Below are positions 18,155 through 27,852 of a stretch of 64,000 nt of DNA, in pieces (the stretch's first letter is position 1; each line of letters starts with the position of its first letter). Origin of the DNA: an uncultured Draconibacterium sp. (GTDB lineage Bacteria > Bacteroidota > Bacteroidia > Bacteroidales > Prolixibacteraceae). The DNA lies in assembly GCF_963677575.1 (NCBI RefSeq), contig NZ_OY782038.1:62001-126000 (forward strand). The letters run 5' to 3'. A model generated the notes under the pieces. That model saw nothing but the letters and a program-made list of their open reading frames with translations, had not been told where the DNA came from and made no database searches. The position numbers and the translations under genes were made by a program.

Positions 18155-19417
18155 TTAATCAATCACCCGTTTCATAAACGCGATCTCATTCAGGCTAAAA
18201 CCAATATTGAAAAGCAGGTACTTTTCTTTTGTAAGGTGGCCTGCATTACTTCCATAAGTTCCTCTGGTTATCGAAAAATCCATATTCGAAATTGCTCCAT
18301 ACAGTGGAATTCCGACTCCTAGAGTAAAAGCGTTGCTTCCCAACGTCGTATTCCCAAATTTCAGGTACGACGATTCGTGACTGTATCCCATTCGGTAAGT
18401 CCAGTTTTTAAACCCAGGATTGATTGCGCGAGGTTCCCAGGGATTGGTTTCAATACCGAGTGAGAAACGGTGCGAATCGTTAAATTCTTCGGCTTGTATC
18501 GGGTATTCAACATTGCTCCACTGCTGAAAAGTGTAATCGAAAGCCACTTTTAAACGATCGCGTGTGAGCCCAATTCCTGCACCAAAAATTTGTGGGATAA
18601 CCAGGTACTCAGTATTGTACTGTTGTGCCTGAATAATAGAATAGTCGCTGTCGTACGCCGTTACAATATGTTTGGAACTTAAACTTTGCTCGGGGGCATA
18701 GGTTAGTCCGAGTGAGTAGTTGGTATTTGCAGTGTTAAATTGATATTGCAGACCAAAATCGAAGTAAAAACTGCGTAGAAAATCTTTTCGTTCAATCATC
18801 ATCTCGGGCACAAGTGTTGAGCCTGTTATATTTTCTTCCTGAATAAGTGGGCCGAACAGGTAAGAAGTATTTATACCGAGCGATAACTTTTTAAGCAGCT
18901 TTATGGCGTTGGCAAAGTAAAAGCGGGTAATTCCGCCACTTCCTACATAGTTGGAGGTATATTGCTCGTTGGTGCCTTCAATGTAGTTCAATCGGTTTAT
19001 CGAGTAGCCAACCGTACTAAACGGCTTCATTCCAAACGATCCGGCCATCCAGCGTGTGTATTTAAAACCCAACGCAAAATATGCGAGGTTTGCCTCAAAA
19101 CCCGAAAGCGATTGGTTGGAGTTACTGATGTTGTAGGCTTTCCCCTGAAGCCCGAACTCAAAGATCAGTTTCAGGCTGTCCATTCCTGCATAAGAAGCCG
19201 GATTGAGCGCATTCAGGTTATTGTCCGATTCGAGAGCGATACCGGTTCCGCCCATGCCCAGGTTGGCTCCAAAACCTCCGCTGCGAATTTCTCCCGGTCC
19301 GAAAATAGAGTAGGGCGATACTGTATTTTGTGCATTTCCTAAAAATGGTAAAATCAAAAGAAGTATAGAAAGTAAGCTAATGTAAACAATAGAAATTAAT
19401 CTGTTCATTTTATTCAA
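18155..19417 (-). CDS. Outer-membrane beta-barrel protein (OmpP1/FadL-like)
   Basis: A 420-aa protein with a signal peptide (hydrophobic residues 8-28, cleavage near GNAQ). It begins with SPYSIFGPGEIRSGGFGANLGMGGTGIALESDN...ALNPASYAGMDS, typical of Bacteroidetes barrels related to the OmpP1/FadL group. Alternating strands continue to the end. It lies 14 bases downstream of the DUF4270 lipoprotein gene on the same strand, so the two form an operon. Substrate is unknown. Confidence 0.75.
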   Translation of the reverse strand: MNKMNRLISIVYISLLSILLLILPFLGNAQNTVSPYSIFGPGEIRSGGFGANLGMGGTGIALESDNNLNALNPASYAGMDSLKLIFEFGLQGKAYNISNSNQSLSGFEANLAYFALGFKYTRWMAGSFGMKPFSTVGYSINRLNYIEGTNEQYTSNYVGSGGITRFYFANAIKLLKKLSLGINTSYLFGPLIQEENITGSTLVPEMMIERKDFLRSFYFDFGLQYQFNTANTNYSLGLTYAPEQSLSSKHIVTAYDSDYSIIQAQQYNTEYLVIPQIFGAGIGLTRDRLKVAFDYTFQQWSNVEYPIQAEEFNDSHRFSLGIETNPWEPRAINPGFKNWTYRMGYSHESSYLKFGNTTLGSNAFTLGVGIPLYGAISNMDFSITRGTYGSNAGHLTKEKYLLFNIGFSLNEIAFMKRVID

Positions 19418-19431
19418 TTTAAGCCTGTTGG

Positions 19432-20757
19432 CTATTCGTAAAAAACATAGTACAGGTTTAAGGTCGGACGGTAATTGGAAAGTGAGCGGGCATCAAAAAC
19501 AATGTTGTCGAGTGTGCCGCCATATTCGGTTTCGGGTAACATCACCAGCAATCCGTCTTCCGGATCAACGTAACCATCGCTCAACTCGGTGTAAATAAAG
19601 TCGGTAATGTTGAACACGTATTGCGTATATTCATCGTAAAATTCATCGTAGTACAAAGTGGCCGGTATTGAATAGCCATCTTCATCAGTTAGCTCCTCAA
19701 CAACGTTGTTTTTTTTGTCGGAGGTATATAAGATAATTTCTTCGGGTAGTTCCCCTTCATTTTTATAAGTGCCGGAAAGCGGTTTTAGCACCAGTTCTGC
19801 TTTGTACAATATGTTTTTATATTCTACCTCCAGAATTTTACTGATTCCCGGAAAATCAATACGTGTGGTATAACCCAAACTCGCTTGAAGGTAAGAGCGT
19901 TTGTTTAATAAGCTTGAAGCTACTTCCTCAGTTTGAGTTCTAGCTTGTTCCAGCCCTGTACCACTAACATCGTTGCTAACATTGTTAAAATGATTGTGCG
20001 ATGTGCTTTTATATACAAATGTGTAAGACTTATTTACTTTGGTTTCTTCAATAATGTGAGTATAAACTCTTATCTGAAAAGACGAGTCGGCATCAAAGCT
20101 TAATATCGAGTTGTTCTCATCTCCCGGAACCAGTGCCACTCCCTGGAAATAATCGAGGAATTCACTTGTCGACTCCAGCTCATCATCTTCGTCGCGAAGG
20201 TAGGACAGGAATTCGAGCCCAAGTTCATCGTTCAGACGAATGGCAAGCGTATCGTGGAAATTGGGTTTCGGAACGATGGTTTTCGAGCCTAATGGAATCT
20301 CGTCGTATTTAAAATTGGAGGTGTTATAGAGGTAAGGTTCTGCATCGTAATCATCGCTTGGCTCAATATCTTCTCGTACACGATGTACATTAAATGTTTG
20401 TGGTAAAAGCGTGTCGCCATAAGCCATTCCGCTGTAATTCATACAAATTACTATCGAGTCAAAAATCTCATCTTCATCGATATCTGCCGATGACATACCA
20501 ATTTGTGCGTAGGCAGTGGCGCTAATACTTCCTAAATCGGCATCGGTGTAACTGCCGCATAATAAATAGTCACTCTCGGAAGTGGGGATCGAATCAATTT
20601 TTACGGTTGATAAAAGGACTTGTATGGTATCGATAAGTGCAACATTCGTTTGGTTGTTTATATAATTGTCGCCAAGCGAGACCATTAACGATTCATCATC
20701 GTGGCACGACAATAAAAATAACCAGCCAACAAGGACTATAATTGCTTTTTTCTTCAT
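19432..20757 (-). CDS. DUF4270-family lipoprotein
   Basis: The start is taken at 20757 (MKKKAIIVLVGWLFLLSC), which gives a proper lipoprotein signal with Cys18; the frame is open 16 codons further upstream. The remainder follows the DUF4270 pattern: LMVSLGDNYIN, LIDTIQVLLSTVKIDSIPTS, LLCGSYTDADLGSISATAYAQIG, and a C-terminal LDNIVFDARSLSNYRPTLNLYYV. The family is surface-exposed with no firmly established function and is often beside outer-membrane proteins, as here. Confidence 0.82.
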   Translation of the reverse strand: MKKKAIIVLVGWLFLLSCHDDESLMVSLGDNYINNQTNVALIDTIQVLLSTVKIDSIPTSESDYLLCGSYTDADLGSISATAYAQIGMSSADIDEDEIFDSIVICMNYSGMAYGDTLLPQTFNVHRVREDIEPSDDYDAEPYLYNTSNFKYDEIPLGSKTIVPKPNFHDTLAIRLNDELGLEFLSYLRDEDDELESTSEFLDYFQGVALVPGDENNSILSFDADSSFQIRVYTHIIEETKVNKSYTFVYKSTSHNHFNNVSNDVSGTGLEQARTQTEEVASSLLNKRSYLQASLGYTTRIDFPGISKILEVEYKNILYKAELVLKPLSGTYKNEGELPEEIILYTSDKKNNVVEELTDEDGYSIPATLYYDEFYDEYTQYVFNITDFIYTELSDGYVDPEDGLLVMLPETEYGGTLDNIVFDARSLSNYRPTLNLYYVFYE

Positions 20758-21038
20758 TGTATATTTTCTGTTTTCGGCCTCAAATGAAGAAAAGAAATGC
20801 CGCACAAGAAAAGAATATATACCAATCAGGCATTGTTCCAGACCATTCGGTGGAATCTATTTCTTTTAGAACTTTTTAACGATAAAATGCGGGAGAATTA
20901 TGAATAATTCGGCGATTAACGATAAAAAACAGCAGTTAATCTATACTTTTTCCGCCATAGTCCAAATTCCTTTTTTATGACTGTAAACAGACTTAGGTTT
21001 GTCTAACAGAATTGAACAATTAAAATAATTTTTTAGTC

Positions 21039-22055
21039 ATGATGAAGACAGGAAAAAACATTCTTTTATATGCTTTATTTATAGTACTGGCAACGCTGGT
21101 TTCGTGCACCGACGACGATGTTGATGAGATTACCGACGGCGATTGGTGGGAGATGTCGGATTTTGATGGTGTACCCCGTAGCGATGCTGTTTGTTTCGAG
21201 ATAAATGATTTTGCCTATATAGGTTTGGGATACGATGGCGATGATCGCCTGAACGATTTTTGGAAGTACGATCCGGATAATAATTTCTGGACAAAGGTTG
21301 CTTCATTTCCCGGAGCTGCCAGAAACGGGGCTGTAGCTTTTAGTATCGACGGAAAAGGATATGTTGGTACCGGTTATAGTGGTGAAGATGAATTAAACGA
21401 CTTTTGGGAATACGATCCATCCACTGACACATGGACACAGAAAGCTGATTTTATGGGAAGTGCACGTTATGGTGCTGTTGGTTTTGCTGTTAGCGGCAAA
21501 GGATATATCGGCAGTGGTTACGACGGAAATTACCTGAAAGATTTTTACGCCTATTCGCCTGAAAGCGATACCTGGGAGCAGATCATTAGTATTGGCGGAT
21601 CAAAAAGAAGAGATGCCTCGTGTTTTGTAATTGGCAGTAAAGCTTATGTGTTGTCGGGTTTGGATAATGGTGTTTATGAAGATGATCTTTGGGAGTACGA
21701 TCCATCAACCGGATACTGGACCGAAAAACGTGCCATATCAGACGATGATGACGACTTAAGCTACGACGATGAGTATCTTTCAATTGCACGAATTAACGGA
21801 GTTGGATTTTCAGTTAACGGATTAGGATACCTTGCAACCGGCAGTACCGGATCGATGATAAGCAACATTTGGGAATACGATCCGCAGCTGGATTTGTGGT
21901 CTGAAAAAACATCGTTTGAAGGAACAACAAGAACTGAAGCCGTAGGATTTGCAATAGGTTCGAAAGGCTACATAACCACCGGCCGAAGTTCAACCTACTA
22001 CTTTGATGATATCTGGACTTTTGATCCGGATAAAGAGTATGATGAGGATAATTAA
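21039..22055 (+). CDS. Kelch-repeat lipoprotein
   Basis: A 338-aa lipoprotein (VLATLVSC, Cys ~23) made of about six Kelch blades. Each has GYIGxGYDG followed about 15 residues later by DFWxYDPxxxxW, for example at 65-90, 115-140 and 220-245. It forms a beta-propeller likely displayed outside the cell; a binding role is more likely than catalysis. It is divergent from the DUF4270/barrel operon with 280 bases between. A terminator follows at 22097. Confidence 0.85.
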   Translation: MMKTGKNILLYALFIVLATLVSCTDDDVDEITDGDWWEMSDFDGVPRSDAVCFEINDFAYIGLGYDGDDRLNDFWKYDPDNNFWTKVASFPGAARNGAVAFSIDGKGYVGTGYSGEDELNDFWEYDPSTDTWTQKADFMGSARYGAVGFAVSGKGYIGSGYDGNYLKDFYAYSPESDTWEQIISIGGSKRRDASCFVIGSKAYVLSGLDNGVYEDDLWEYDPSTGYWTEKRAISDDDDDLSYDDEYLSIARINGVGFSVNGLGYLATGSTGSMISNIWEYDPQLDLWSEKTSFEGTTRTEAVGFAIGSKGYITTGRSSTYYFDDIWTFDPDKEYDEDN

Positions 22056-22096
22056 TAATGTCTGAAAAGGACAGTTAGTTATATTTCTTGTGAACG

Positions 22097-22124
22097 AAAA
22101 GCGTCTATTTGTAGACGCTTTTTT
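22097..22124 (+). terminator. Terminator of the Kelch lipoprotein gene
   Basis: Hairpin AAAAGCGTCTA / TAGACGCTTTT with a four-base loop, continued by T residues, 41 bases after the stop codon. The A-tract on the other side allows bidirectional action. Confidence 0.8.
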
Positions 22125-22344
22125 GTTTGTGTCCTGGGTGATTTTATTGCAGTCTTTAGTTAAACTTGTAAGAACTACTTTAACAGATGTCAAAGTGAGC
22201 AAGAGAATAATAGTTCACATAGGGAACTATTTGAAGCAACTTAATAACTGGGCAAAAGTTACAAACTACTATTTTTATATCTTTATATTGTTAAATGCTA
22301 TAATTTTATCAATCACTAAATAATAGACAATCAAATTAATAAAA

Positions 22345-22815
22345 ATGGAAGAAAGTTACGAGGTTTTAGTCGCAGATGATAGCATGCTGAATACTAAAGT
22401 TTATATGTTTAATTTAAAAAGAGAACTTGTAGGTTGGAAAATACATATTGCTAATAGTCCTGAAGAAGCAATAGCTATATTCTCAACCAACAATATCTCG
22501 GTGGTTATTCTTGATATGTTTTTTGGAATTGGGAAATTAACTGGTATAGAGATTTACAAAGAATTTATTAAAATTAAAAAGAACTTTAAATGCATTGCAG
22601 TGTCAGAGCTTTCTTCTGCTTATGGTTTTAACAGTGGCCGAGTTGGTATTGATGAATTTTTATCAAAACCTGTCAAAAGTGAGGATCTTGTAAGTGCAAT
22701 TAAGTTTCAAATAAAATCATTGAGAAATGAATTAAAAGGAACTGCATTGGAAACGCCAGTCAAATTGACCACCCCAGGCCAATTTAAATTGACCACCTGC
22801 GCCGGAGCAAATTGA
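22345..22815 (+). CDS. Receiver-domain response regulator, 3' end replaced by IS21 sequence
   Basis: A CheY-like receiver: VLVADDS (Asp11, Asp12), VVILDMFF (phospho-acceptor Asp57), VSELSSA and DEFLSKPV (Lys). The receiver is complete to about residue 130. The IS21 element begins at 22748, inside codon 135, so the last ~22 residues (ETPVKLTTPGQFKLTTCAGAN) are translated from the IS terminal repeats and are not native. The gene either was a single-domain regulator whose last codons were replaced or lost a C-terminal output domain. Confidence 0.75.
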   Translation: MEESYEVLVADDSMLNTKVYMFNLKRELVGWKIHIANSPEEAIAIFSTNNISVVILDMFFGIGKLTGIEIYKEFIKIKKNFKCIAVSELSSAYGFNSGRVGIDEFLSKPVKSEDLVSAIKFQIKSLRNELKGTALETPVKLTTPGQFKLTTCAGAN

Positions 22816-22883
22816 CCACCGACCATTTTCACCAAAAAAGAGAACGTTTTTCTTCTGTCAGATTACAACAAATTTACTGTTTT

Positions 22884-23621
22884 TTATTCACTATAAATGT
22901 TTCGTTTTTTTCTCATCGATTCCCCCATCAGCTCAATCCTGTGCGATTGATGGATCAAACGGTCGAGTATGGCATCGGCAATCGTTTTCTCCCCGATTAT
23001 TTCATACCACTTACTAACGGGCAGCTGTGATGTTACAAGCATAGATCCTTTATTGTGCCTGTCTTCAATTAACTCTAACAGAGCTATCCGGTTTTGGCTA
23101 TCTAAAGGTTGCAGGCCAAAGTCATCGAGTATTATTAACTGATGCCTGGCCATTTTTGCAAGTTCTTTAAGATAAGATCCATCGGCTTTTGCCATTTTTA
23201 GTTTAGAAAACAGCTTGGTTGTATTAAAATACAAAACCCTGTATCCCTCGATACAGGCCTGATACCCTAAGGCTGTTGCAATGTAGCTTTTGCCGGCACC
23301 GGTGCTGCCCGATATTAATACATTCTCGTTCTTATTAATAAAATCGCATTCAGCCAGTCTTAACAGTTTTGTCCGATCGATATTTCTTGTATGTTCGTAC
23401 ACCACGTTTTCAATGGTTGCCTTATAGTGGAACCTCGCATTTTTTATCAATCGCTCTATCTTTCGGTTGTTGCGATCGTCCCACTCGGCATCTGTTATCA
23501 TCGATACAAACTGGTCGATGGTGTAATCATCGGTTTTACCTGTTTCGACAGCTGTTTTAAAAGCCCCATGCATACCATGGAGCTTCATCTGTTTCATTCG
23601 TGTTAATGTTACTTCGTTCAT
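22884..23621 (-). CDS. istB: IS21-family helper ATPase IstB
   Basis: A 245-aa AAA+ ATPase with Walker A GSTGAGKS (near residue 105) and Walker B LIILDDFGLQ. The C-terminus carries ILDRLIHQSHRIELMGES, typical of IstB. It assists IstA in target selection. It is 15 bases downstream of istA and identical in predicted protein to the copy at 44868. Confidence 0.95.
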   Translation of the reverse strand: MNEVTLTRMKQMKLHGMHGAFKTAVETGKTDDYTIDQFVSMITDAEWDDRNNRKIERLIKNARFHYKATIENVVYEHTRNIDRTKLLRLAECDFINKNENVLISGSTGAGKSYIATALGYQACIEGYRVLYFNTTKLFSKLKMAKADGSYLKELAKMARHQLIILDDFGLQPLDSQNRIALLELIEDRHNKGSMLVTSQLPVSKWYEIIGEKTIADAILDRLIHQSHRIELMGESMRKKRNIYSE

Positions 23622-23636
23622 TGTTTTTTTATTTTA

Positions 23637-25184
23637 TCAGTTGTAATATTTTCCTCCCCTTATGTTGTTATGAAAAGGAAGTTCCGGTTCGTCCGGTTTT
23701 TCATCGTCAAGTTTATCCAACCCTTTTTCCAGTATCTTTTGTATGATTTTGTAGTTGTAAACCTGATGTTCCAATGCACGTTTACACGCATTGGAAAGCC
23801 TTTCTTCTCCCACCTTTTTGGCAAAAGCCAATACACCCATACAGCTTTTATAGGATTGTTCAGGGTGTTGTTTTCTTTCCAGCACATTGATTATAAATTC
23901 CTTTACACTCTCGTCAATTGAAGCTGCCCAGTTGAAAAAACGCTGCGGTGTCCAGTCGGTAACAAACTGGTGTGTTGTTGCCAGGTGGTCTTTGTTTGTG
24001 GTGTAGAAGTATTTACGTCCATCTCTTTTGTGCAAAGCTATGCGGTTGTATTTATGGTATATTTCAACGGTTTTTGATGTAAACACCAGCTTAACTTTCT
24101 TCTTTAAATACTGACACGGAACGCTGTAATAATGCTTGTCTTTGCTTAACAGCACGTGCCCGTTCATGGCTACGGTGGCTATTGCTATTTCTTTAATCTC
24201 GTATTTTTCTACAGGCAATGCGGTAAGCTTGCCTTTTTCGTCTTCAACGAATAATTGATACCGGGACGTTGGCCTGCCGGTTAACTTTTTGTTGTTATGC
24301 TTGTCCAGTTCATCCCAAATTGCACTATTAAGCTCTTCTAAACTGTAAAAGTCTTTGCCGCGCAAGGCCGGATATATTCGTTGGTACAGTATCTTAACTG
24401 CCCCTTCTGCCAGTGACTTGTCCCGGGGACGGTAAGCTCGTGCCGGAAGAACTGTTGTGCCGTAATGTTCGGCAAAGTCCATAAACGTTTCGTTAATGGT
24501 AGGTTCAAACCGGCTGCTTTTGGTTACGGCAGACTTTAGGTTATCAGGGACAATAGCTGCAGGAACTCCTCCATAAAAATGCAGTGCATTTTCAACCGAA
24601 GCAACAAAGTCTTCTTTTTGTTGGCTCGGTGAGGCTTCAGCATAGGTGTATTGACTGGCCCCCAGTATGGCAACAAAAAACTGTACCTCTTCAATCTCGC
24701 CTGTTTCTTTATTGATAATTTTAAGGGTTTTGCCAGCGTAGTCGATAAACATCTTATCACCTGCTTTATGCTCCATATGCATTACCGGGTTAACCTTTTT
24801 ACTCCAACGCAGGTAGTGGGCTTTAAACTGGCTTAATTTTAGTCCATCGGGATGTTTTTCATAATATTCTTCCCACATCAGCTGCTTGGTAACGCCGGTC
24901 TTTTTTAGTTCACGCTCCATGTAGGGAAAGAAGTTATAAACCTTTTTTAGCTTGGGGGAAAGAACATCTTCGGTATCCCTGCTAAAGATTTTTTCCAGCT
25001 CGGAATCACTCTTTTTATCAATATCATCAATAGTAAGGTTTAACACCTTGTATAGAGCGATATACTTCTTGACGGTGTTACGTGACAGGCCCAGGTACCT
25101 GCTGATAAATTGCTTTGCTTTTCCCTGCTGGTGCAACTGAATGACTTTTCTTACTTTACTCATGTCGATTAATTTATTAGCCAT
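23637..25184 (-). CDS. istA: IS21-family transposase IstA
   Basis: A 515-aa DDE transposase. N-terminal helix-turn-helix (VIQLHQQGKAKQFISRYLGLSRNTVKKYIALYK). The rve integrase core has the catalytic triad in KMFIDYAG, IVPDNLKSAV and SLAEGAVKILYQ. A C-terminal beta domain follows. It matches the copy at 43305 residue for residue as translated. This is an intact element, likely still mobile. Confidence 0.95.
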   Translation of the reverse strand: MANKLIDMSKVRKVIQLHQQGKAKQFISRYLGLSRNTVKKYIALYKVLNLTIDDIDKKSDSELEKIFSRDTEDVLSPKLKKVYNFFPYMERELKKTGVTKQLMWEEYYEKHPDGLKLSQFKAHYLRWSKKVNPVMHMEHKAGDKMFIDYAGKTLKIINKETGEIEEVQFFVAILGASQYTYAEASPSQQKEDFVASVENALHFYGGVPAAIVPDNLKSAVTKSSRFEPTINETFMDFAEHYGTTVLPARAYRPRDKSLAEGAVKILYQRIYPALRGKDFYSLEELNSAIWDELDKHNNKKLTGRPTSRYQLFVEDEKGKLTALPVEKYEIKEIAIATVAMNGHVLLSKDKHYYSVPCQYLKKKVKLVFTSKTVEIYHKYNRIALHKRDGRKYFYTTNKDHLATTHQFVTDWTPQRFFNWAASIDESVKEFIINVLERKQHPEQSYKSCMGVLAFAKKVGEERLSNACKRALEHQVYNYKIIQKILEKGLDKLDDEKPDEPELPFHNNIRGGKYYN

Positions 25185-25586
25185 GTTTTCATATTAATTT
25201 GTTTAAATCAGTATGAAATTATGGCTTCGACAGAAGTAAAATCAATCTCTTTTGATGGGTGGTCACTATAGTCCGGCGCAGGTGGTTACTTTGCTCCGGC
25301 GCGGGGTGGTCAGTTTAAACTGGCGAGGGTGGTCATTTTATTCCGGCCTTGGGTGGTCAGTTTGACCGTTTTTTCCATTGATACCTCGGTAGCTTGCTGC
25401 GAGGTAGTTCATTTCAATTTTCACTCCACGTTGCCGCACCTGCGGCTTTACCCCATCATTTTACCGCATACTACTTTTGCCGCTTCACGCTGTTTGGTTT
25501 CGAACAGAGGAGGGGAGGTATTGCCTGGTTTTTGGGGATAGCCTGGCGGTACGTGGAGATTTATACCAATTTAAAAACAACAAATT

Positions 25587-25967
25587 ATGTCGATATTATA
25601 TTCAAAAATTCAACGGGTGAACCCACGCAACCCACAAGCCGACCGGAAATGGTACCTGGTGCCCAACCGCGTGGAACAAAAAACAGAAAAGGAGATTGCC
25701 GAAGCCTTGAGTAAAAACACCACCTTAAGCCGTGGTGAAGCGGTCCTGGTAGTGGATGAGCTGCAAGCGGTGATCCAGAATGCCCTGCTCGATGGTTACT
25801 CGGTGCAAATGGGCGACTGGGGTTCGTTTCAGCTAACGTTCAACTGTACCGGCACGGATACTGAAGCGGAATGTACGGCCGATAAAATTACATCGGTCAA
25901 CATCCGTTTCCGCCCCGGCAAACAGATGAAAGAGGCCCTGGCTAAAGCAACCTTTGTAGCCCGTTAG
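25587..25967 (+). CDS. HU-family DNA-binding protein
   Basis: A 126-aa small nucleoid protein of the Bacteroidetes HU-like type. It starts MSILYSKIQRVNPRNP, then a helical dimerisation region (EKEIAEALSKNTTLSRGEAVLVVDELQAVIQNALLDGYSVQMGDWGSF) and a beta arm ending INIRFRPGKQMKEALAKA-like. The upstream 209 bases adjoin the IS21 end and contain a 7-bp inverted repeat (TACCTCG / CGAGGTA, 25380-25404). A strong terminator follows 23 bases after the stop. Confidence 0.85.
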   Translation: MSILYSKIQRVNPRNPQADRKWYLVPNRVEQKTEKEIAEALSKNTTLSRGEAVLVVDELQAVIQNALLDGYSVQMGDWGSFQLTFNCTGTDTEAECTADKITSVNIRFRPGKQMKEALAKATFVAR

Positions 25968-25990
25968 TGGCTGCTTAATCCTTTTTGATC

Positions 25991-26025
25991 ACAACCTCCC
26001 GACAGTTTGTTGGGAGGTTGTTTTT
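25991..26025 (+). terminator. Terminator of the HU-like gene
   Basis: A 10-bp perfect stem, ACAACCTCCC / GGGAGGTTGT, loop of 11 bases, followed by a run of T. It lies shortly after the HU-like stop codon. Confidence 0.85.
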
Positions 26026-26048
26026 GCTGCCTGAAATTCATCAAAGAC

Positions 26049-26158
26049 TTTTCCGAAAATCATCTTTATGTTTTCCGAAAATCTTCTTGATCTTTTGAGA
26101 AAATCTTCTTCATGAAGTTGAGAAATCTTCTTCATGATTTGGTGGAAAGTTCTTTATG
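26049..26158. repeat. Five tandem degenerate 22-bp units
   Basis: Consecutive 22-base units with consensus near TTTTccGAAAATCTTCTTcATG run without gaps; units start at 26049, 26071, 26093, 26115 and 26137. Similarity falls from the first units to the last. It follows the HU-like gene's terminator and has no coding pattern. It may be a decayed minisatellite or a set of protein-binding sites. Confidence 0.7.
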
Positions 26159-26297
26159 AATTTATTCCGGTTGGATTTGTGCCCGGAAATGGTGAGTTAA
26201 CAGGAGAAAGAAACGGTTGTGGAAAGTTTGATTTTTCTTCTTTTAGTTATATGTTCTTTAGAATGGATTTGTAAGTATTTGGGTGGTCATCGCGGTT

Positions 26298-26345
26298 CTG
26301 AAACAGGCTTGTACAGGCAGCTATATTAAATGTAAAAAAACTTCA
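26298..26345. repeat. First half of a repeat also found whole at 63089
   Basis: CTGAAACAGGCTTGTACAG followed by GCAGCT and an A-tract matches 63089-63113. At the second locus this sequence runs straight into the terminator module (63128-63201). Here that module is 1.75 kb away at 28088 because other sequence, including the IS4 element, lies between. Confidence 0.6.
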
Positions 26346-26424
26346 TGATTCCCGGGAATCACCAACAGAAATAAAAGAGAAACAATATTCGACGAACTCT
26401 CCCTCACTCCCTCTCTTCGCAAAG

Positions 26425-27852
26425 CTACCCTTTATACACATCTTTTAAGAACTTCATTGCTACAAGGTAGCCTTCATATTTGTTGTAAAAGACATCAAGT
26501 CCGTTCTTAACCGATATGTACCCTGGTGGGCCATGGGATTTATAACCGCTCCAGCCACTAAGCCGTGCTATTGCCCAGGCACACCATGCCAAGCTTTGGC
26601 AGGGATATGGGTTTTGTTGTTTCTTCGTTTTCCCTTCTATCTCATTTTTTAATAATAACCCTATAAACTTTATTTGTTGTTGGCTAAAGACCAGTTCAGC
26701 TTTTATTGCTTCTTTATTGTTGAGCGATAACTTAAGTACCATTATCGTTAATGCCACCTGGAGTGCCATGACAACCTGTTTTTTCAATGCTGCACCAGTT
26801 TCAAGTTGCGAGGCTTCAAGTTCAAAGCCCTTGCTTTTCATTATCCTGAAAAGTTCTTCAATAAACCACCTGTTGCCGTACCATTCAAGGCATTTCATTG
26901 CCTGGCTTGCCCCGGTTATTGGGTGTGTAGTCAATAACCTCCAAACTATCGGGGGTTCTCCCCCGGGAATTGTTCCCGGTTGTTCCCGGGCTTCAATAGC
27001 CCATAATTCAACATATTCAGGAAGGTTCTTGTCGCGTAACCTTTCAGGCCTTTTTATTTTAACCTTTACATATTTTAATGCCATCTTTGTTGTACGGGCT
27101 TTTCGCTTTTTATTCCCTTTTATCTCTAAACCATAAACAGCTTTTTGTTCTTGCCCTGATAGCTTTTTATAAAGTCTCCCGTCCCCTTCTGCCAATTTCC
27201 TGTCTATTCTTGAACGCACCAGTAAATGGGTTCGTTCATCCGACACAAGGGCAAACTCGCTAAAAATATCGGATTCCCTGTCCCCAATGATGGTCAACAG
27301 TGGTGCTTTGTCTAAAACAGATTGTGTTTTTCGGGCACTTTCAACCCAACGGTACGATTCCTTTTCTGCGATATCCTGTTTCCAGTAACTTCGCTCAAAT
27401 TTATCCTGTTTGTCCCAGTTACGGTTCCACAATTCTATGCTTGACAGGCCAATAGGCATTTTGTCTCCTTCGTTTACCACCAACATGGGATGGCAAAAGA
27501 AGCCCGCGTTGTCGTTCTTTGTTACCGGGCCGATATCTTTGTCTTTTTTCCCAATCCGTTGCAGATGGTTGGTAAAATTAAACTCTGTTGTGTCCTGTAT
27601 GCAAAGAAGGTGTGCACCGCCTTGCTTGGCCTTGCAACTGGAAATTACACTTTCCGTTAGTTCGATATGGCTGAAACTATTATTCCCAAACATACGATAT
27701 GCCCCAATTTTTTCTGTATTTGTTCTACTAAATTTGTTTACTACTGCTTTGCCGAAGTTAAGCATATCTCCCATAATTTTTTCTGCACGTTTTTCTATTC
27801 GGACATCAGGTAAAAAACCGCTAAAAAAACCCTTAAACTCCTTGACTATCAC
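26425..27852 (-). CDS. IS4-family transposase
   Basis: A 475-aa DDE transposase. The catalytic Asp residues lie in LLCIQDTTEFNF and TIIGDRESDIF. The YREK signature is perfect: Y-x2-R-x3-E-x6-K in YGNRWFIEELFRIMK. The overall layout resembles the Tn5/IS50-like branch. It is complete and intact, so the element could be active. Confidence 0.93.
   Translation of the reverse strand: MIVKEFKGFFSGFLPDVRIEKRAEKIMGDMLNFGKAVVNKFSRTNTEKIGAYRMFGNNSFSHIELTESVISSCKAKQGGAHLLCIQDTTEFNFTNHLQRIGKKDKDIGPVTKNDNAGFFCHPMLVVNEGDKMPIGLSSIELWNRNWDKQDKFERSYWKQDIAEKESYRWVESARKTQSVLDKAPLLTIIGDRESDIFSEFALVSDERTHLLVRSRIDRKLAEGDGRLYKKLSGQEQKAVYGLEIKGNKKRKARTTKMALKYVKVKIKRPERLRDKNLPEYVELWAIEAREQPGTIPGGEPPIVWRLLTTHPITGASQAMKCLEWYGNRWFIEELFRIMKSKGFELEASQLETGAALKKQVVMALQVALTIMVLKLSLNNKEAIKAELVFSQQQIKFIGLLLKNEIEGKTKKQQNPYPCQSLAWCAWAIARLSGWSGYKSHGPPGYISVKNGLDVFYNKYEGYLVAMKFLKDVYKG

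Larger units (their letters stand above)
22748..25377 (-). mobile_element. IS21-family insertion sequence, copy 1 (2630 bp)
   Basis: Ends were set by comparison with copy 2 at 43112-45717: both outer ends read TGGAAA...GTCAAA-TGACCACC inward. Several TGACCACC direct repeats line each end, as in IS21-type multiple terminal repeats. It carries istA and istB on the minus strand. The flanks share ATT or ATTG, a possible short target duplication. This copy has an extra 24-bp terminal-repeat unit near 22777-22800 that copy 2 lacks. It interrupts the receiver gene at 22345. Confidence 0.88.

Noticed and set aside
26049..26158. CRISPR array
   Set aside because: The units are adjacent with no spacers and no cas genes occur in the window.
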